DNA from: JAKFWI01 sp031398975
Lineage (GTDB): Bacteria > Pseudomonadota > Alphaproteobacteria > Caulobacterales > Aquidulcibacteraceae
Length of the DNA stretch: 64,000 nt
Assembly: GCA_031398975.1 (NCBI GenBank)
Contig: JANNOI010000021.1
Coordinates: 62,001 to 126,000, forward strand
Direction: 5' to 3'
The notes beneath the pieces were generated by a model. The model had not been told where the DNA came from. It saw only the letters and a list, made by a program, of their open reading frames with translations, and ran no database searches. This document shows, piece by piece, positions 26,237-35,374 of this stretch (within the stretch, counting starts at the first letter, position 1; each line of letters opens with the position of its first letter). The translations under genes were made by a program, and so were the position numbers.

Positions 26237-27112
26237 ATGTTCCAGGGCTGCATCACCGCTCTCATTACCCCGTTTCGGGATGGAAAGGTGGACGAACAGG
26301 CGTTTGCGGCGCTTGTCGAGGGCCAGATCGCGGCCGGGATCGCGGGGCTCGTCCCGTGCGGCACCACCGGGGAAAGCGCCACGCTGAGCCATGACGAACA
26401 CCGCCGCGTCGTGGAGCTGTGCATCGAGGCCGCGCGCGGGCGCGCGCCGGTGATCGCGGGCGCGGGATCGAACGCCACCGCCGAAGCGATCGCCCTGCTC
26501 AAGCATGCCAAGGCCGTGGGCGCGGATGCGGGCCTCGTCGTCACCCCCTATTACAACAAACCCAACCAAGCCGGCCTGCGGGCCCATTTCACCGCGCTTG
26601 CGGACGCCGTGGCGCTGCCGATCTTCCTCTACAACATCCCGTCCCGCTCGATCGTGGACATGAGCGTGGAGACTATGGAGGCGCTGGCGGCCCACCCCAA
26701 CATTATCGGCGTCAAGGACGCCACCGGCGACATCGCCCGCGTCGCGCGTCAGCGTGCGGCCTGCGGGCCCGGCTTCATTCAATTGTCGGGCGATGACGGC
26801 TCGGCCGTCGGGTTCAACGCCCAGGGCGGGAGCGGCTGCATTTCGGTGACGTCCAACATTGCGCCCGCGCTGTGCGCGCAGATGCAGGCGGCCTGCCTTG
26901 CGGGCGATTATGCGCGCGCGCGGGCGCTGAACGATAGGCTGGCGCCGCTGCACCACGCCCTGTTCCTGGAGCCCAGCCCCGGGCCGGCGAAATACGCCGC
27001 ATCGCTGCTCGGGCTTTGCAGCGAGGAGGTGCGCCTGCCGATCCTGGCCCCGTCCGCGCAGACGAAAGCCGCCGTGCGCGCGGCGATGGCGGCGGCGGGG
27101 CTCCCCGTATGA
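26237..27112 (+). CDS. dapA: 4-hydroxy-tetrahydrodipicolinate synthase
   Basis: The 291-residue enzyme condenses pyruvate with aspartate semialdehyde, the first committed step to diaminopimelate and lysine. It is a TIM barrel with the Schiff-base Lys160 in [11 protein letters not shown]. The Thr pair is in [10 protein letters not shown] (43-44), the Tyr relay residue is Tyr132 in LYNIPSR, and substrate Arg137 is present. The length is standard. The start ATG 26237 is the first residue of the conserved N-terminus [13 protein letters not shown]. It is divergently paired with the lytic transglycosylase gene and followed after 16 bases by smpB, a common alphaproteobacterial order. Confidence 0.96.
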   Translation: MFQGCITALITPFRDGKVDEQAFAALVEGQIAAGIAGLVPCGTTGESATLSHDEHRRVVELCIEAARGRAPVIAGAGSNATAEAIALLKHAKAVGADAGLVVTPYYNKPNQAGLRAHFTALADAVALPIFLYNIPSRSIVDMSVETMEALAAHPNIIGVKDATGDIARVARQRAACGPGFIQLSGDDGSAVGFNAQGGSGCISVTSNIAPALCAQMQAACLAGDYARARALNDRLAPLHHALFLEPSPGPAKYAASLLGLCSEEVRLPILAPSAQTKAAVRAAMAAAGLPV

Positions 27113-27128
27113 TGGGGGCGGCCTCCTG

Positions 27129-27587
27129 ATGGTGGAGCCCAAGACGATCGCGGAAAACCGCCGCGCGCGGTTTGATTTCTTCATCGAAGAAACGCTGGAG
27201 GCTGGGGTGCAATTGCTGGGCACCGAGGTCAAGGCGCTGCGCGAGGGCAAGGCCAATATCGCCGAGAGTTACGCCAGCGCCGAGCGCGGCGCGCTGTTCC
27301 TAATCAATGCAACCATCCCCGAATACGCCCCGGCCGCCCAGTTCAACCACGAGCCGCGCCGGGCGCGGAAGCTGCTCGTCTCCAAGCGCCAGCTCGACAA
27401 GCTGCGCGCCGCGGTGGAGCGCGAGGGCCGCACGCTCATCCCGCTCAAGCTCTATTTCAACGCGCGCGGCATGGTGAAGCTCGAACTGGCGCTGGCCAAA
27501 GGCAAAAAGGCCCACGACAAGCGCGAAACCTCCAAAGAGCGTGACTGGCAGCGGGACAAGGCGCGCCTGATGCGGGAGAAAGGCTAG
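27129..27587 (+). CDS. smpB: SsrA-binding protein SmpB
   Basis: This 152-residue OB-fold protein binds tmRNA and brings it to stalled ribosomes in trans-translation. It shows the family N-terminus [36 protein letters not shown], the [12 protein letters not shown] segment, and the basic C-terminal tail ([24 protein letters not shown]) that enters the decoding centre. Start [12 protein letters not shown] is supported by family length. The tmRNA gene itself is not in the window. The TAG stop is supplied by the end of a dispersed repeat. Confidence 0.95.
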   Translation: MVEPKTIAENRRARFDFFIEETLEAGVQLLGTEVKALREGKANIAESYASAERGALFLINATIPEYAPAAQFNHEPRRARKLLVSKRQLDKLRAAVEREGRTLIPLKLYFNARGMVKLELALAKGKKAHDKRETSKERDWQRDKARLMREKG

Positions 27588-27636
27588 AGCGGTTCTCGTC
27601 CGAAAACCGCGTAACACTTTTCGGGAAACTATCTAA
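27584..27636. repeat. Dispersed palindromic repeat between smpB and a convergent gene
   Basis: This copy reads CTAGAGCGGTTCTCG, then a core with CCGAAAACCGCG and TAACACTTTTCGGG, then GAAACTATCTAAG. The core (CCGAAAA...TTTTCGG) is an inverted repeat. Its left CTAG holds the smpB stop, and the right end, read on the minus strand, holds the TAG stop of the convergent small gene. Similar copies lie at 48080-48193 and 51161-51276. Confidence 0.8.
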
Positions 27637-27989
27637 GGCTGTGCGCGCAGGCTGAAGGCGGCGTCGTGGATGTCCTCGTCGGGCGCGTGCCTGCGTAGCG
27701 CGCGCAGCGCCGCCTTGAGGCTGGCGGGACGGGCCGGGGCGGGGCGCCCGGTGAGCTCGGCGAAGCGCTGCGCCAGCCGGGCGGCCTTTTCGCGCGGGGA
27801 GCCGGGGAGCGGGGCCAGCAGCGTCTCCACCGCCGCCAGCAGCGGATCGGCGACGGCGTCTTGGGCGGGCGGGGCCAGCAATTCCGCGTCCGGCAGCGCC
27901 CGGATCTCGGCGAACACGCGCTTCAGCGCGCGCGCGCCGAAGCCGGCGGCGGCCAGCGCCTCAAGCGCCCTGCGGGTAAGCGGCTTCAT
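27633..27989 (-). CDS. Small protein of unknown function
   Basis: The 118-residue predicted protein is Ala/Leu/Arg-rich and mostly helical, with no signal peptide, membrane segment or recognisable motif. Its regularly spaced amphipathic segments (TRRALEALAAAGFGARALKRVFAEIRAL and SLKAALRALRRHA regions) look like a small helical bundle. The codon pattern is consistent with coding, but high GC makes spurious frames common, so existence is moderately certain. The ribosome-binding site is poor because GGGG abuts the ATG at 27989. It lies between smpB (convergent) and tRNA-Thr. Confidence 0.5.
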   Translation of the reverse strand: MKPLTRRALEALAAAGFGARALKRVFAEIRALPDAELLAPPAQDAVADPLLAAVETLLAPLPGSPREKAARLAQRFAELTGRPAPARPASLKAALRALRRHAPDEDIHDAAFSLRAQP

Positions 27990-28062
27990 CCCCGAAGACT
28001 ACCCCCGACACGGCGCCCTTCCCAGGCCCGCCGGCCTCCGCTATACGCCGCCCACTTGGTCA

Positions 28063-28137
<75 letters not shown>

Positions 28138-28168
28138 GTGCGATCCCTGTTGGTCGCGGCGCCAGTCG

Positions 28169-28327
28169 ATGGCGATCGTTCCGCGCGGCGAGCGCAAGGC
28201 GATGCGCGCTGCGGCGACGGACGTGTGCGGGCTGGACGAGATCGACGTGGTGGTCACCGACTCGGGGGTGGACGAGCGGCATCAGGAAATGCTCGAATCG
28301 GCCGGCGTCCGCATCGTTTGGGCGTAA
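28169..28327 (+). pseudogene. C-terminal remnant of a DeoR-family regulator
   Basis: A 52-codon frame ends with GLDEIDVVVTDSGVD, then an EMLESAGVRIVWA tail. This matches the last 40 or so residues of DeoR/GlpR-type sugar-phosphate-responsive repressors (usually about 250 residues). The DNA-binding domain and most of the effector domain are missing, because tRNA-Thr(GGT) ends only 31 bases upstream. It is most likely a decayed fragment, not a working gene. Deletion or insertion next to the tRNA probably removed the rest. Confidence 0.65.
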
Positions 28328-28382
28328 GGATGAAGGTCTCGTCAAGCCGCGCTGCTGCGGGTCACGGGCGCGAGGGAAGGTC

Positions 28383-28499
28383 ATGGCGCAAAACGCGAAG
28401 GCGGAGCGGGAGGCGCGGCTGGCGGCGGCGCTCAAGGCTAATCTCCGCCGTCGGAAAGAGGCGCCGGCGCCGCCCAAGCCGGCGGGCGACAAGGACTGA
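28383..28499 (+). CDS. Very small charged protein upstream of murA
   Basis: This 38-residue frame (MAQNAKAEREARLAAALKANLRRR at its start, ending KPAGDKD) has a good ribosome-binding site, GGAAGG, two bases before the ATG spacing region. A short Lys/Arg/Ala-rich protein of this kind precedes murA in other alphaproteobacteria, from general recollection. It would form one basic amphipathic helix with a Pro-rich tail. The function is unknown. Confidence 0.55.
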   Translation: MAQNAKAEREARLAAALKANLRRRKEAPAPPKPAGDKD

Positions 28500-28628
28500 G
28501 CGGGGATTTGCGCAGGCCTCGGGCCTCGGCGGGGCCAGGCGGCGCGGCGCTCGGGCGCGCTTGCCACCTGCCGCCGCCCGCCGCATAAGCGCTTTTTACT
28601 GGCTGGGCGGGGCCAGACAGGAACAGGC

Positions 28629-29897
28629 ATGGACCGCATAGCGATCGAGGGCGGCGCCCCGCTCAATGGCGCGATCCCGATCTCGGGCGCGAAGAATTCC
28701 GGGCTGAAACTGATGGCCGCGTCGCTCCTGTCGGGCGAGGCGCTTATCTTGTCTAACATGCCGCGCTTGGCCGACACCCGCTTCATGGCGCAGCTCCTGG
28801 CGACGCTGGGCGTCAACGTCGACTGGCCGGAAGGCTCGAACACGTGCGCGCTGCACGCCCAGGAGCTCACCTCCACGATCGCGCCCTATGATCTGGTGCG
28901 CAAGATGCGCGCGACGTTCAACGTGCTGGGCCCGCTGCTGGCGCGGGTGGGCCACGCGACCGTGTCCCTGCCGGGGGGCTGTGCGATCGGGGCGCGCCCG
29001 GTGGACCTGCACCTGAAGGCGTTCGAGGCGATGGGCGCCGACATCGTGATCGAGGCGGGCTATGTGAAGGCGGCCGCGCTGCGGGGCCTCAAGGGCGCCC
29101 ACATCACGTTTCCGTTCGTCTCGGTGGGCGCGACCGAGCACGCCATGCTGGCCGCGGTGCTGGCGCACGGCGAAACGGTGCTGGAGAACGCCGCCCTCGA
29201 GCCTGAGATCGCCGATCTCGCCGCCTGCCTCAACGCCATGGGCGCGCGCGTGGAGGGGGCGGGAACCGGGACCGTGCGAATCGCGGGCGTCACCAGCCTG
29301 CACGGCGCCCGCCATAGCGTGATGCCGGACCGGATCGAGGCGGGGACCTACGCGATCGCGGCGGCCGCCGCGGGCGGCGATGTGCGCCTCGAGGGCGCGC
29401 GGGCGCAGGATCTGGGCGCGCTCGCCGCACTTCTGGAGCAGGCGGGCGTCCAGGTGGAGGCCGAGGCGGGCGGCCTGCGGGTGCGGCGCGCCCCGGGGCG
29501 GCTCAGGGCCGTGGACGTCGAGACCCAGCCCTTCCCGGGTTTCCCCACCGATCTGCAGGCGCAATTCATGGCCCTGCTGACCATGGCGGAGGGCGCAGCC
29601 CTGGTGCGGGAAAACATCTTTGAGAACCGCTTCATGCACGTGCCCGAGCTGATGCGCCTGGGCGCCGACGTGACGGTGCGCGGGAACGAAGCCTCGGTGC
29701 GGGGGGTTCGGCGGCTGGTGGCCGCCCCGGTGATGGCCACGGATCTGCGCGCGTCGGTGAGCCTGGTGGTGGCGGGGTTGATGGCCGAGGGGGTCACCTA
29801 CGTGAACCGCGTCTATCATCTCGATCGCGGCTTCGAGCGGCTGGAGAGCAAGCTTTCCGCGGTCGGGGCGCGGGTCATGCGGGTCCCGGGGGAGTAG
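28629..29897 (+). CDS. murA: UDP-N-acetylglucosamine 1-carboxyvinyltransferase
   Basis: The 422-residue enzyme transfers enolpyruvate from PEP to UDP-GlcNAc, the first committed step of peptidoglycan synthesis. The Lys-Asn pair that grips the substrate is K22-N23 in [12 protein letters not shown]. The catalytic loop [16 protein letters not shown] holds Cys118, the residue attacked by fosfomycin, so the enzyme is of the sensitive Cys type. [16 protein letters not shown] and [13 protein letters not shown] are further family blocks. The length is standard. It opens the conserved cluster murA-DUF2948-hisD-UPF0262-infA. Confidence 0.96.
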   Translation: MDRIAIEGGAPLNGAIPISGAKNSGLKLMAASLLSGEALILSNMPRLADTRFMAQLLATLGVNVDWPEGSNTCALHAQELTSTIAPYDLVRKMRATFNVLGPLLARVGHATVSLPGGCAIGARPVDLHLKAFEAMGADIVIEAGYVKAAALRGLKGAHITFPFVSVGATEHAMLAAVLAHGETVLENAALEPEIADLAACLNAMGARVEGAGTGTVRIAGVTSLHGARHSVMPDRIEAGTYAIAAAAAGGDVRLEGARAQDLGALAALLEQAGVQVEAEAGGLRVRRAPGRLRAVDVETQPFPGFPTDLQAQFMALLTMAEGAALVRENIFENRFMHVPELMRLGADVTVRGNEASVRGVRRLVAAPVMATDLRASVSLVVAGLMAEGVTYVNRVYHLDRGFERLESKLSAVGARVMRVPGE

Positions 29898-29902
29898 GCG
29901 CG

Positions 29903-30340
29903 GTGGCGGACGGGCTGAGATTGACGGCGCAGGGGCCGGAGGATCTGGAGGTGCTTTCCGCAGCGCTCCAGGACGGCGTTCTGAAGATCGGGGAGGCGTC
30001 CTATGACGGGCGCGCCCGGCGCTTCGTGATCCAGCTTAACCGGTTCCAGTGGGAGGAGGCGGGCCCGCGCGGGCCCTATCGGCGCCGGCGCGCGGTGCTC
30101 GCGGTCGATGGCGCGGCTTCGGTGAAGACCGCCCAGGTGCAGCGGGGGGACAAGGACGCCGTGGCCGTCGTGCTGGCGCTCCAGTTCGAGCCGGACCCCG
30201 AGCCCCCGGGCGGGGCGCTGCGCGTGCTGCTGGCTGGGGGCGGGGAGATCCGCGTGACCGTGGAATGCCTTGATCTGCTGCTGGTCGATACCGGGCCTTC
30301 CTGGAACACCCCGCACAAGCCTTTCCACGGGCGCCGCTGA
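29903..30340 (+). CDS. DUF2948-family protein
   Basis: This 145-residue cytoplasmic protein belongs to the DUF2948 family, which is almost restricted to alphaproteobacteria and has no known function. Family features are LRLTAQGPEDLEVLSAALQD at the N-terminus, the FVIQLNRFQWEE strand, and the C-terminal SWNTPHKPFHGRR. It starts five bases after the murA stop and ends four bases before hisD, so it is translated in the same operon. I see nothing that identifies an active site. Confidence 0.85.
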   Translation: MADGLRLTAQGPEDLEVLSAALQDGVLKIGEASYDGRARRFVIQLNRFQWEEAGPRGPYRRRRAVLAVDGAASVKTAQVQRGDKDAVAVVLALQFEPDPEPPGGALRVLLAGGGEIRVTVECLDLLLVDTGPSWNTPHKPFHGRR

Positions 30341-30344
30341 GCCC

Positions 30345-31685
30345 ATGGCCGCCATCCTCTTCGCCGCCGATCCCGGCTTCCCCGAAACCTACGCCCGCCT
30401 GATCGCCGAGCGCGGCCTGCGCCTGGACGGGGCGGAGGCGGCGGCGCGGGAGATCTGCGCGCGGGTCCGCGCCGAGGGCGTCTCCGCCGTGCTGGCCTAT
30501 GGCGCGGCGCTGGACGGGGTGACGCTGCGCGAGGACGAGCTGCGGGTGAGCGCGGGCGAGATCGAGGCCGCCTACGCCGCCTGCCCGCCGGACCTGATCG
30601 CCGCGCTCGAGACCGCGGCCGAGCGGATCGGCGCGTTCCATCGCCGCGAGCGGCCCGAGGACGGTCAATTCACCGACGCGCAGGGCGTGACGCTAGGCTG
30701 GCGCTGGACGCCAGTGGAGTCCGCGGGCCTCTATGCGCCGGGCGGGCGGGCGGCCTATCCCTCCTCGGTGCTGATGAACGCCGTGCCGGCCAAGGCCGCG
30801 GGCGTCGCGCGCCTGGCCATGGCCACGCCTCCGGGCAAGCTCCTGGAAAACCCAGCCATCCTGGCGGCGGCCAAGATCGCGGGCGTCGACGAGATCTGGA
30901 AGATCGGGGGCGCGCAGGCGATCGCGGCGCTGGCCTACGGGGCGGGGCCCCTGGCGGCGACGGACGTGGTGGTGGGCCCCGGCAACGCCTATGTGAACGC
31001 CGCCAAGAAGATCGTGTTCGGCGCTGTGGGCGTGGACGCGCTGGCGGGGCCTTCAGAGGTCTTCATCCTGTGCGACGGCGGCGCCGATCCCGCCTGGATC
31101 GCCGCCGATCTGCTCGCCCAGGCTGAGCATGACGGCCAGGCGCAAGCGGTGCTGTTTACGCAAGACCAGGGCTTCGCAGAGGCGGTGGCGGCGGCGGTGG
31201 AGGCGCTGCTGGACAACCCACACCCCGGGCCGCACCCCGGGCCCCAGGCCGCGCCTAAGGCCGGCCCCGCCGCGCGCGCGGCCTGGGCGGCCCATGGCGC
31301 GATCATCGTGACCGAAACCCTCGAGGCGGCCGCCCCGCTGGTGGACGCGGCCGCACCCGAGCACGTCCAGATCGTGGCCGCCGACGCCGAGCGCCTGGCC
31401 GGGCGGTTGCGCCACGCGGGCGCGATCTTCCTGGGCGCCTATTCGCCGGAGGCGCTGGGCGATTACGTCGCGGGGCCAAGCCACGTCCTGCCCACCGCGC
31501 GCGCGGCCCGCTTCAGCGGCGGGCTGTCGTGCTACACCTTCCTGAAGCGCACCTCGATCATCGCCGCGGGCCCGCAGGCGCTGGCGGCGCTGGGGCCTGC
31601 GGCCGCGCGCCTGGCGGATGCGGAAGGCCTGCCGGCGCACGCGCACTCGATGCGGCTGCGCCTGCCCCCCGATGACCGCGCCTGA
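30345..31685 (+). CDS. hisD: Histidinol dehydrogenase
   Basis: The 446-residue enzyme oxidises L-histidinol to L-histidine in two NAD+-dependent steps with a zinc ion. Signature stretches are [75 protein letters not shown] and, near the C-terminus, the [17 protein letters not shown] motif. An unusual Pro/Gly/His insert ([11 protein letters not shown]) lies near residue 290, where homologues have a plain loop. ATG 30345 replaces the longer open frame from 30270, which would overlap DUF2948. Its last codons overlap the next gene by 14 bases. Confidence 0.95.
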   Translation: MAAILFAADPGFPETYARLIAERGLRLDGAEAAAREICARVRAEGVSAVLAYGAALDGVTLREDELRVSAGEIEAAYAACPPDLIAALETAAERIGAFHRRERPEDGQFTDAQGVTLGWRWTPVESAGLYAPGGRAAYPSSVLMNAVPAKAAGVARLAMATPPGKLLENPAILAAAKIAGVDEIWKIGGAQAIAALAYGAGPLAATDVVVGPGNAYVNAAKKIVFGAVGVDALAGPSEVFILCDGGADPAWIAADLLAQAEHDGQAQAVLFTQDQGFAEAVAAAVEALLDNPHPGPHPGPQAAPKAGPAARAAWAAHGAIIVTETLEAAAPLVDAAAPEHVQIVAADAERLAGRLRHAGAIFLGAYSPEALGDYVAGPSHVLPTARAARFSGGLSCYTFLKRTSIIAAGPQALAALGPAAARLADAEGLPAHAHSMRLRLPPDDRA

Positions 31686-32193
31686 GGCGAGCCCGAGCCG
31701 GGACCGCCTCGTCGAGGTGATCCTCGATGAGGTCACCCTCGGCGCCGCCACCGCGGACGCCGCGCACGAGCGCCGCGTGGCCGTGTTCGATCTGCTGGAG
31801 CAAAACAGCTTCGCGCTGGCCGGCGCGGATCTGGGGCCGTACACGCTGCGCATGTCGGTGCTCGAGCAGCGCCTCGTGCTCGATATCTTTGGCGCCGGCG
31901 AGGTGCGGGCCAAGACGTTCGTGCTGTCGCTGTCGCCGCTGCGGCGGGTGATCAAGGATTATTTCAAGGTCTGCGAGACCTATTACGACGCGATCCGCCA
32001 CGCCACCCCCGCCCAGATCGAAGCCATCGATATGGGCCGGCGCGGGCTGCACAATGAGGGCTCAAACCTGCTCGAGGCGCGCCTCGCCGGCAAGATCACG
32101 CTGGATGGGGACACCGCGCGGCGGCTGTTCACCCTGATCTGCGCGCTGCATGTGCGCGGGGGCGCGCGCGGAGGCTTCGAGGGCGGCGCTTGA
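31672..32193 (+). CDS. UPF0262-family protein
   Basis: This 173-residue protein belongs to UPF0262, an alphaproteobacterial family always found close to hisD and of unknown function. Conserved stretches are [74 protein letters not shown] and [22 protein letters not shown] 31672 lies within the hisD end, and the two reading frames overlap by 14 bases, so translational coupling is likely. No catalytic motif is evident. Confidence 0.88.
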   Translation: MTAPEASPSRDRLVEVILDEVTLGAATADAAHERRVAVFDLLEQNSFALAGADLGPYTLRMSVLEQRLVLDIFGAGEVRAKTFVLSLSPLRRVIKDYFKVCETYYDAIRHATPAQIEAIDMGRRGLHNEGSNLLEARLAGKITLDGDTARRLFTLICALHVRGGARGGFEGGA

Positions 32194-32269
32194 CGCGGGC
32201 CCCTCCACGGCGCAGAGCCCCACCCCTATAGTCCGGCCGCGGCGCGCGGGGACGTGAGCTGAGGCAGGC

Positions 32270-32488
32270 ATGGCGAAAGAGGATTTGCTGGAGTTCGCGG
32301 GCACGGTGGTGGAATTGCTGCCCAACGCGACCTTCCGCGTGAAGCTCGAAAACGATCACGAGATCATCGGCTATACCGCCGGCAAGATGCGCAAGAACCG
32401 CATCCGCGTCCTGGCGGGGGATAAGGTGCTGGTGGAGATGACCCCGTACGACCTGACCAAGGGCCGCATCACCTATCGGTTCAAATAG
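32270..32488 (+). CDS. infA: Translation initiation factor IF-1
   Basis: The 72-residue OB-fold protein binds the ribosomal A site during initiation. The sequence [20 protein letters not shown], the [30 protein letters not shown] core and the final [11 protein letters not shown] are textbook IF-1. It lies 76 bases after UPF0262, so it may have its own promoter within that gap. Confidence 0.97.
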   Translation: MAKEDLLEFAGTVVELLPNATFRVKLENDHEIIGYTAGKMRKNRIRVLAGDKVLVEMTPYDLTKGRITYRFK

Positions 32489-32517
32489 CGCTTTCAACAC
32501 GGAAGGTGACCCCGCCC

Positions 32518-33375
32518 ATGGAACAGCGCGACATCGTCGTCACCGGAGCGGCCACGGGCATCGGGCGGGCGGCGGTCTCCAAGGCGGTCGAGGAAGGCGC
32601 CCACGTCTTCGCCAGCGTGCGCAAGGAAGAAGATGCGATCGCCCTGAAAGAGGCGTTCGCCGATCGCGTCACCCCGCTCCGGTTCGACGTCACCGACGGC
32701 CTTGCGGTGCGCGCGGCCGCCGCGCAGGTCGGCGTGGCCTTGGGCAAGCGCACGCTCGCGGGGCTCGTCAACAATGCCGGGATCGCGGTGGCGGGGCCGC
32801 TGCTTTACCTCGAGCCGGACGAATTGCGCCGCCAGTTCGAGACCAATCTGTTCGGCGTGCACGTCGTCACCCAGGCCTTCGCGCCGCTTCTGGGGGTGGA
32901 CCCCGGCCGGCGCGGCCTGCGCGGGCGCATCGTCATGATCAGCTCGGTGGCGGGACGCACCGCGATGCCGTTCACCGGCGCCTATTCGGCCTCCAAGCAC
33001 GCGCTGGAAGGCTATTCGGCGGCGCTGCGGCGGGAATTGATGCTGTTCGGCGTGGACGTCATCGTCGTGGCGCCCGGCGCGATCGTCACCCCTATCTGGG
33101 GCAAGCGCGACGAGGCCGCCGAGGCGCGCTATGCCGGCACCGCCTATGCCGAGGCCTACGAAGCGGTGGGCGGGATGATGACGCAGATGGGCCAGGGCGG
33201 ACTGCCCGCCAGCGCGGTGGGCGAGCTGATCTGGCGCTGCCTCACCGAGGAGCGGCCGCGCACGCGCTACGGCATCCAGCGCGAGGGGCCGCTGGCGATG
33301 CTTGCCCCCCTTCTCCCCCAGCGTCTGCTCGACCGCGTGATCGCCAAGCGCGCAAAGCTCGAACCGGCCGAGTGA
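32518..33375 (+). CDS. Short-chain dehydrogenase/reductase
   Basis: This 285-residue classical SDR has the Rossmann motif VTGAATGIGRAAV, the NNAGIAVAG strand, the catalytic Ser in MISSVAG and YSASKHALEG with the Tyr-Lys pair. The substrate is unknown; the AGRTAMPFTGAYSASKHA segment resembles retinol or 17-beta-hydroxysteroid-type SDRs. ATG 32518 is preferred over GTG 32506 because GGAAGG then lies at a better distance. It stands between infA and maf in a cluster where relatives often lack it, so it looks like a later insertion. Its TGA overlaps the maf start codon. Confidence 0.88.
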   Translation: MEQRDIVVTGAATGIGRAAVSKAVEEGAHVFASVRKEEDAIALKEAFADRVTPLRFDVTDGLAVRAAAAQVGVALGKRTLAGLVNNAGIAVAGPLLYLEPDELRRQFETNLFGVHVVTQAFAPLLGVDPGRRGLRGRIVMISSVAGRTAMPFTGAYSASKHALEGYSAALRRELMLFGVDVIVVAPGAIVTPIWGKRDEAAEARYAGTAYAEAYEAVGGMMTQMGQGGLPASAVGELIWRCLTEERPRTRYGIQREGPLAMLAPLLPQRLLDRVIAKRAKLEPAE

Positions 33376-33962
33376 GCGCGGCGGGGGAGTTCGTTCTGGC
33401 GAGCGCCAGCCCGCGCCGGCTGGCGTTGCTGGCCCAGATCGGCCTGGCGCCCGACCGGGTGCTGGAGACGGCGGTGGATGAGACGCCCGCCGTGGCGGAA
33501 TTGCCGCGGGCGCTCGCCGTGCGCCTCGCCCGGGCCAAGGCCGAAGCCGGCGCCGCCGCCGCCCCGGACGCGCTGGTGCTGGGCGCGGACACCGTGGTGG
33601 CGTGCGGGCGGCGCATCCTGCCCAAGGCGCTGAACGAGGACGAGGCGCGCCGCTGCCTGACGCTGCTCTCCGGCCGGGCCCACCAGGTGCTGACGGGGGT
33701 GTGCGTGCGCGCGCCCGGCGGGCGCGGCGGGGAGCGCCTGGTGGCCACGCGCGTCACCTTCAAGCGCCTCACGGGCCAGGAGATCGACGCCTATCTCCGG
33801 TCCGGGGAATGGGAAGGCAAGGCCGGCGGCTACGCCATCCAGGGCCGTGCGGCCAAGTTCGTGACCGCGCTTTCGGGCTCCTACAGCGCGGTGGTGGGCC
33901 TGCCGCTCTACGAGACGGCCGCGCTCTTGGAAGGCGCGGGGCGGCCCGCTTTCGCGCGATGA
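33372..33962 (+). CDS. maf: Maf-family nucleoside triphosphate pyrophosphatase
   Basis: The 196-residue protein hydrolyses non-canonical or dTTP/UTP-type nucleotides to monophosphates and is linked to septum control in some bacteria. Motifs are LASASPRRLALLAQIG, VDETP, GADTVV, LSGRAHQVLTGV and GKAGGYAIQGRAAKFV. The start is GTG 33372, which overlaps the SDR stop. The stop overlaps the ATG of the ribonuclease gene. These one- to four-base overlaps indicate tightly coupled translation from the SDR through yacG. Confidence 0.93.
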   Translation: MSAAGEFVLASASPRRLALLAQIGLAPDRVLETAVDETPAVAELPRALAVRLARAKAEAGAAAAPDALVLGADTVVACGRRILPKALNEDEARRCLTLLSGRAHQVLTGVCVRAPGGRGGERLVATRVTFKRLTGQEIDAYLRSGEWEGKAGGYAIQGRAAKFVTALSGSYSAVVGLPLYETAALLEGAGRPAFAR

Positions 33963-35053
33963 CGCCGGGCGGGGACCTCAAGACCTGGGTGGACGCCGGC
34001 GTCGGCGAGACGCGCGCAGCCTTGGTGCAGGACGGGCGCCCCGTGGCGCTGACGCTCGCGCGGTGGAGCGACGAAGGCCGGCGCGCCCGCTTCGGGGAGA
34101 CTTATGCCGGTCGGGTGCGCGCGGTGGACAAGGCGCTGCGCGGGGCGTTCCTCGATTTGGGGCTCGCGGGCGAGGACGGCTTCCTGCCGCTGGACGCCGC
34201 GGGCGCCGCGCGCCTGGGCCCGCGCCGGGCGGCGGCGGTGGCGCAAGGCCAGCTTCTGGCGGTGGAGGTGGTGCGCGAGGGCGTGCGCGCGAAGGCCCCG
34301 GTGCTTTCCCTGCTGGAGACGGAAGGGAGCGGGGCGCCGCGCCGTCTCTCCCGCCCCGCGCACGACCGTGCGCTGGAGGGGGCCGCCCCCGCAGACCGCG
34401 ACATCCGCGCCGCGCTGGACGCGGCCTTCGCCGAGGCGCTGCACCCGGACGCGGCCATCCCCGGCGGCGGGCGGTTGCGGATCGAGCCTACCGCGGCGCT
34501 GGTGGCGATCGACGTCGATTCCGCCGGGCGTACGGGCGCGCGCGATCCCGAGCGCCTGGCGCTGGCGCTCAACATCGCAGCGGCCGGGGAGGCGATGCGC
34601 CAGCTCCGCCTGCGCAATCTCGGCGGGTTGATCGCGATCGATTTCGTGTCGATGCGCGCGCCCGCCCATCGCAAAGCGCTGGACCAAGCCTTGCGGGCCG
34701 CGGGCGAGGGCGATCCGGGGCGGCCGATGTTTGCGCCGCTGTCGCGGTTCGGCGTCGCCGAGCTTTCCCGCGCGAGCCCCGCCCGCCCGCTGCACGAGGC
34801 CTGCCTCGACCCCGCCGGCGCCCCGACCGTGGAGACCGTCGCGCTCGCCTGCCTGCGCGCGCTCGAGCGCGAGAGCGGCCAGGCGCGCGGGCGGGTGCTG
34901 AGCGCCCATGTGGCGCCGGCGGTCGCCGACTGGCTGGCGGCTTCCCATATCCCGTGGCGGCCGGCCCTGGAGGCGCGCATCGGGTCGCGTTTCGAGATCG
35001 TGCGCGCCGCCCCCGGCGCCCCCGCGGACCGGATCGATATCGAGATGCGCTGA
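33959..35053 (+). CDS. rng: Ribonuclease E/G family protein, short form
   Basis: This 364-residue protein carries the RNase E/G core: an N-terminal S1-like segment (GETYAGRVRAVDKALRGAFLDLG, EDGFLPLD) and the catalytic DNase-I-like part. GGRLRIEPTAALVAIDVDSAG and NLGGLIAIDFVSM supply the Mg2+-binding Asp residues. It lacks the zinc-link and long C-terminal scaffold of RNase E, and is shorter than E. coli RNase G (about 490). The 5'-sensor segment also seems reduced. It is coupled to maf and yacG, an alphaproteobacterial arrangement. A role in rRNA 5'-end maturation is the family expectation. Confidence 0.88.
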   Translation: MTPGGDLKTWVDAGVGETRAALVQDGRPVALTLARWSDEGRRARFGETYAGRVRAVDKALRGAFLDLGLAGEDGFLPLDAAGAARLGPRRAAAVAQGQLLAVEVVREGVRAKAPVLSLLETEGSGAPRRLSRPAHDRALEGAAPADRDIRAALDAAFAEALHPDAAIPGGGRLRIEPTAALVAIDVDSAGRTGARDPERLALALNIAAAGEAMRQLRLRNLGGLIAIDFVSMRAPAHRKALDQALRAAGEGDPGRPMFAPLSRFGVAELSRASPARPLHEACLDPAGAPTVETVALACLRALERESGQARGRVLSAHVAPAVADWLAASHIPWRPALEARIGSRFEIVRAAPGAPADRIDIEMR

Positions 35054-35232
35054 TGCCCGCCGCCGCCCCTTCCTGCCCGATCTGCCGCAAGCAGGCTGAG
35101 CCCGCCTATCGCCCGTTCTGCTCTCGCCGGTGTGCGGATGTGGACCTGAACCGCTGGCTGTCGAACGCCTACGCCGTCCCCGAAGAAGCGGCGGACGCGG
35201 CGGAGGAAACCCCGGACGGCGAACCGGGCTGA
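35053..35232 (+). CDS. yacG: DNA gyrase inhibitor YacG
   Basis: This 59-residue zinc-finger protein has the four-Cys pattern CPIC...CSRRC, with the family block FCSRRCADVDLNRWL. YacG proteins bind gyrase B and inhibit its activity. The ATG overlaps the ribonuclease stop by one base. The C-terminus is acidic (EEAADAAEETPDGEPG). It is the last gene of the operon and is followed by a terminator. Confidence 0.92.
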   Translation: MPAAAPSCPICRKQAEPAYRPFCSRRCADVDLNRWLSNAYAVPEEAADAAEETPDGEPG

Positions 35233-35239
35233 GCGTCGT

Positions 35240-35374
35240 GCGCCGTTAACGCTCCGTTATCCCTGCCGCGCGATCCTCCTCCCAGATAAAGCAGCACCAA
35301 GGAGACGCCCCGCCCCACAGAGTGCTGCCTCGGCCGGACTGCGTCGCTGACGCAGTCCGGCCGTTTCAGTTTTT
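35240..35374 (+). ncRNA. Possible small RNA or structured 3' end after yacG
   Basis: This stretch contains CCTCCTCCC (35275-35283), then a hairpin GCAGCAC/GTGCTGC (35291-35297 with 35322-35328) whose loop holds AAGGAG, then the strong terminator hairpin. CCTCCTCCC is an anti-Shine-Dalgarno type motif seen in several alphaproteobacterial small RNAs. The AAGGAG loop could pair with it and mask it. No clear promoter is seen, so it may just be the operon's processed 3' end. Confidence 0.3.
35331..35374 (+). terminator. Rho-independent terminator of the murA-yacG cluster
   Basis: A perfect 15-bp stem CGGCCGGACTGCGTC / GACGCAGTCCGGCCG encloses a GCT loop and is followed by TTTCAGTTTTT. It is the clearest intrinsic terminator in the window. 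Between it and crtE (35375-35584) I see no gene. Confidence 0.9.

Noticed and set aside
28383..28499. Longer gene covering this small frame (open frame from 27861)
   Set aside because: The long frame crosses tRNA-Thr and shows no family match upstream. Only the 38-residue end has a start and a good ribosome-binding site.
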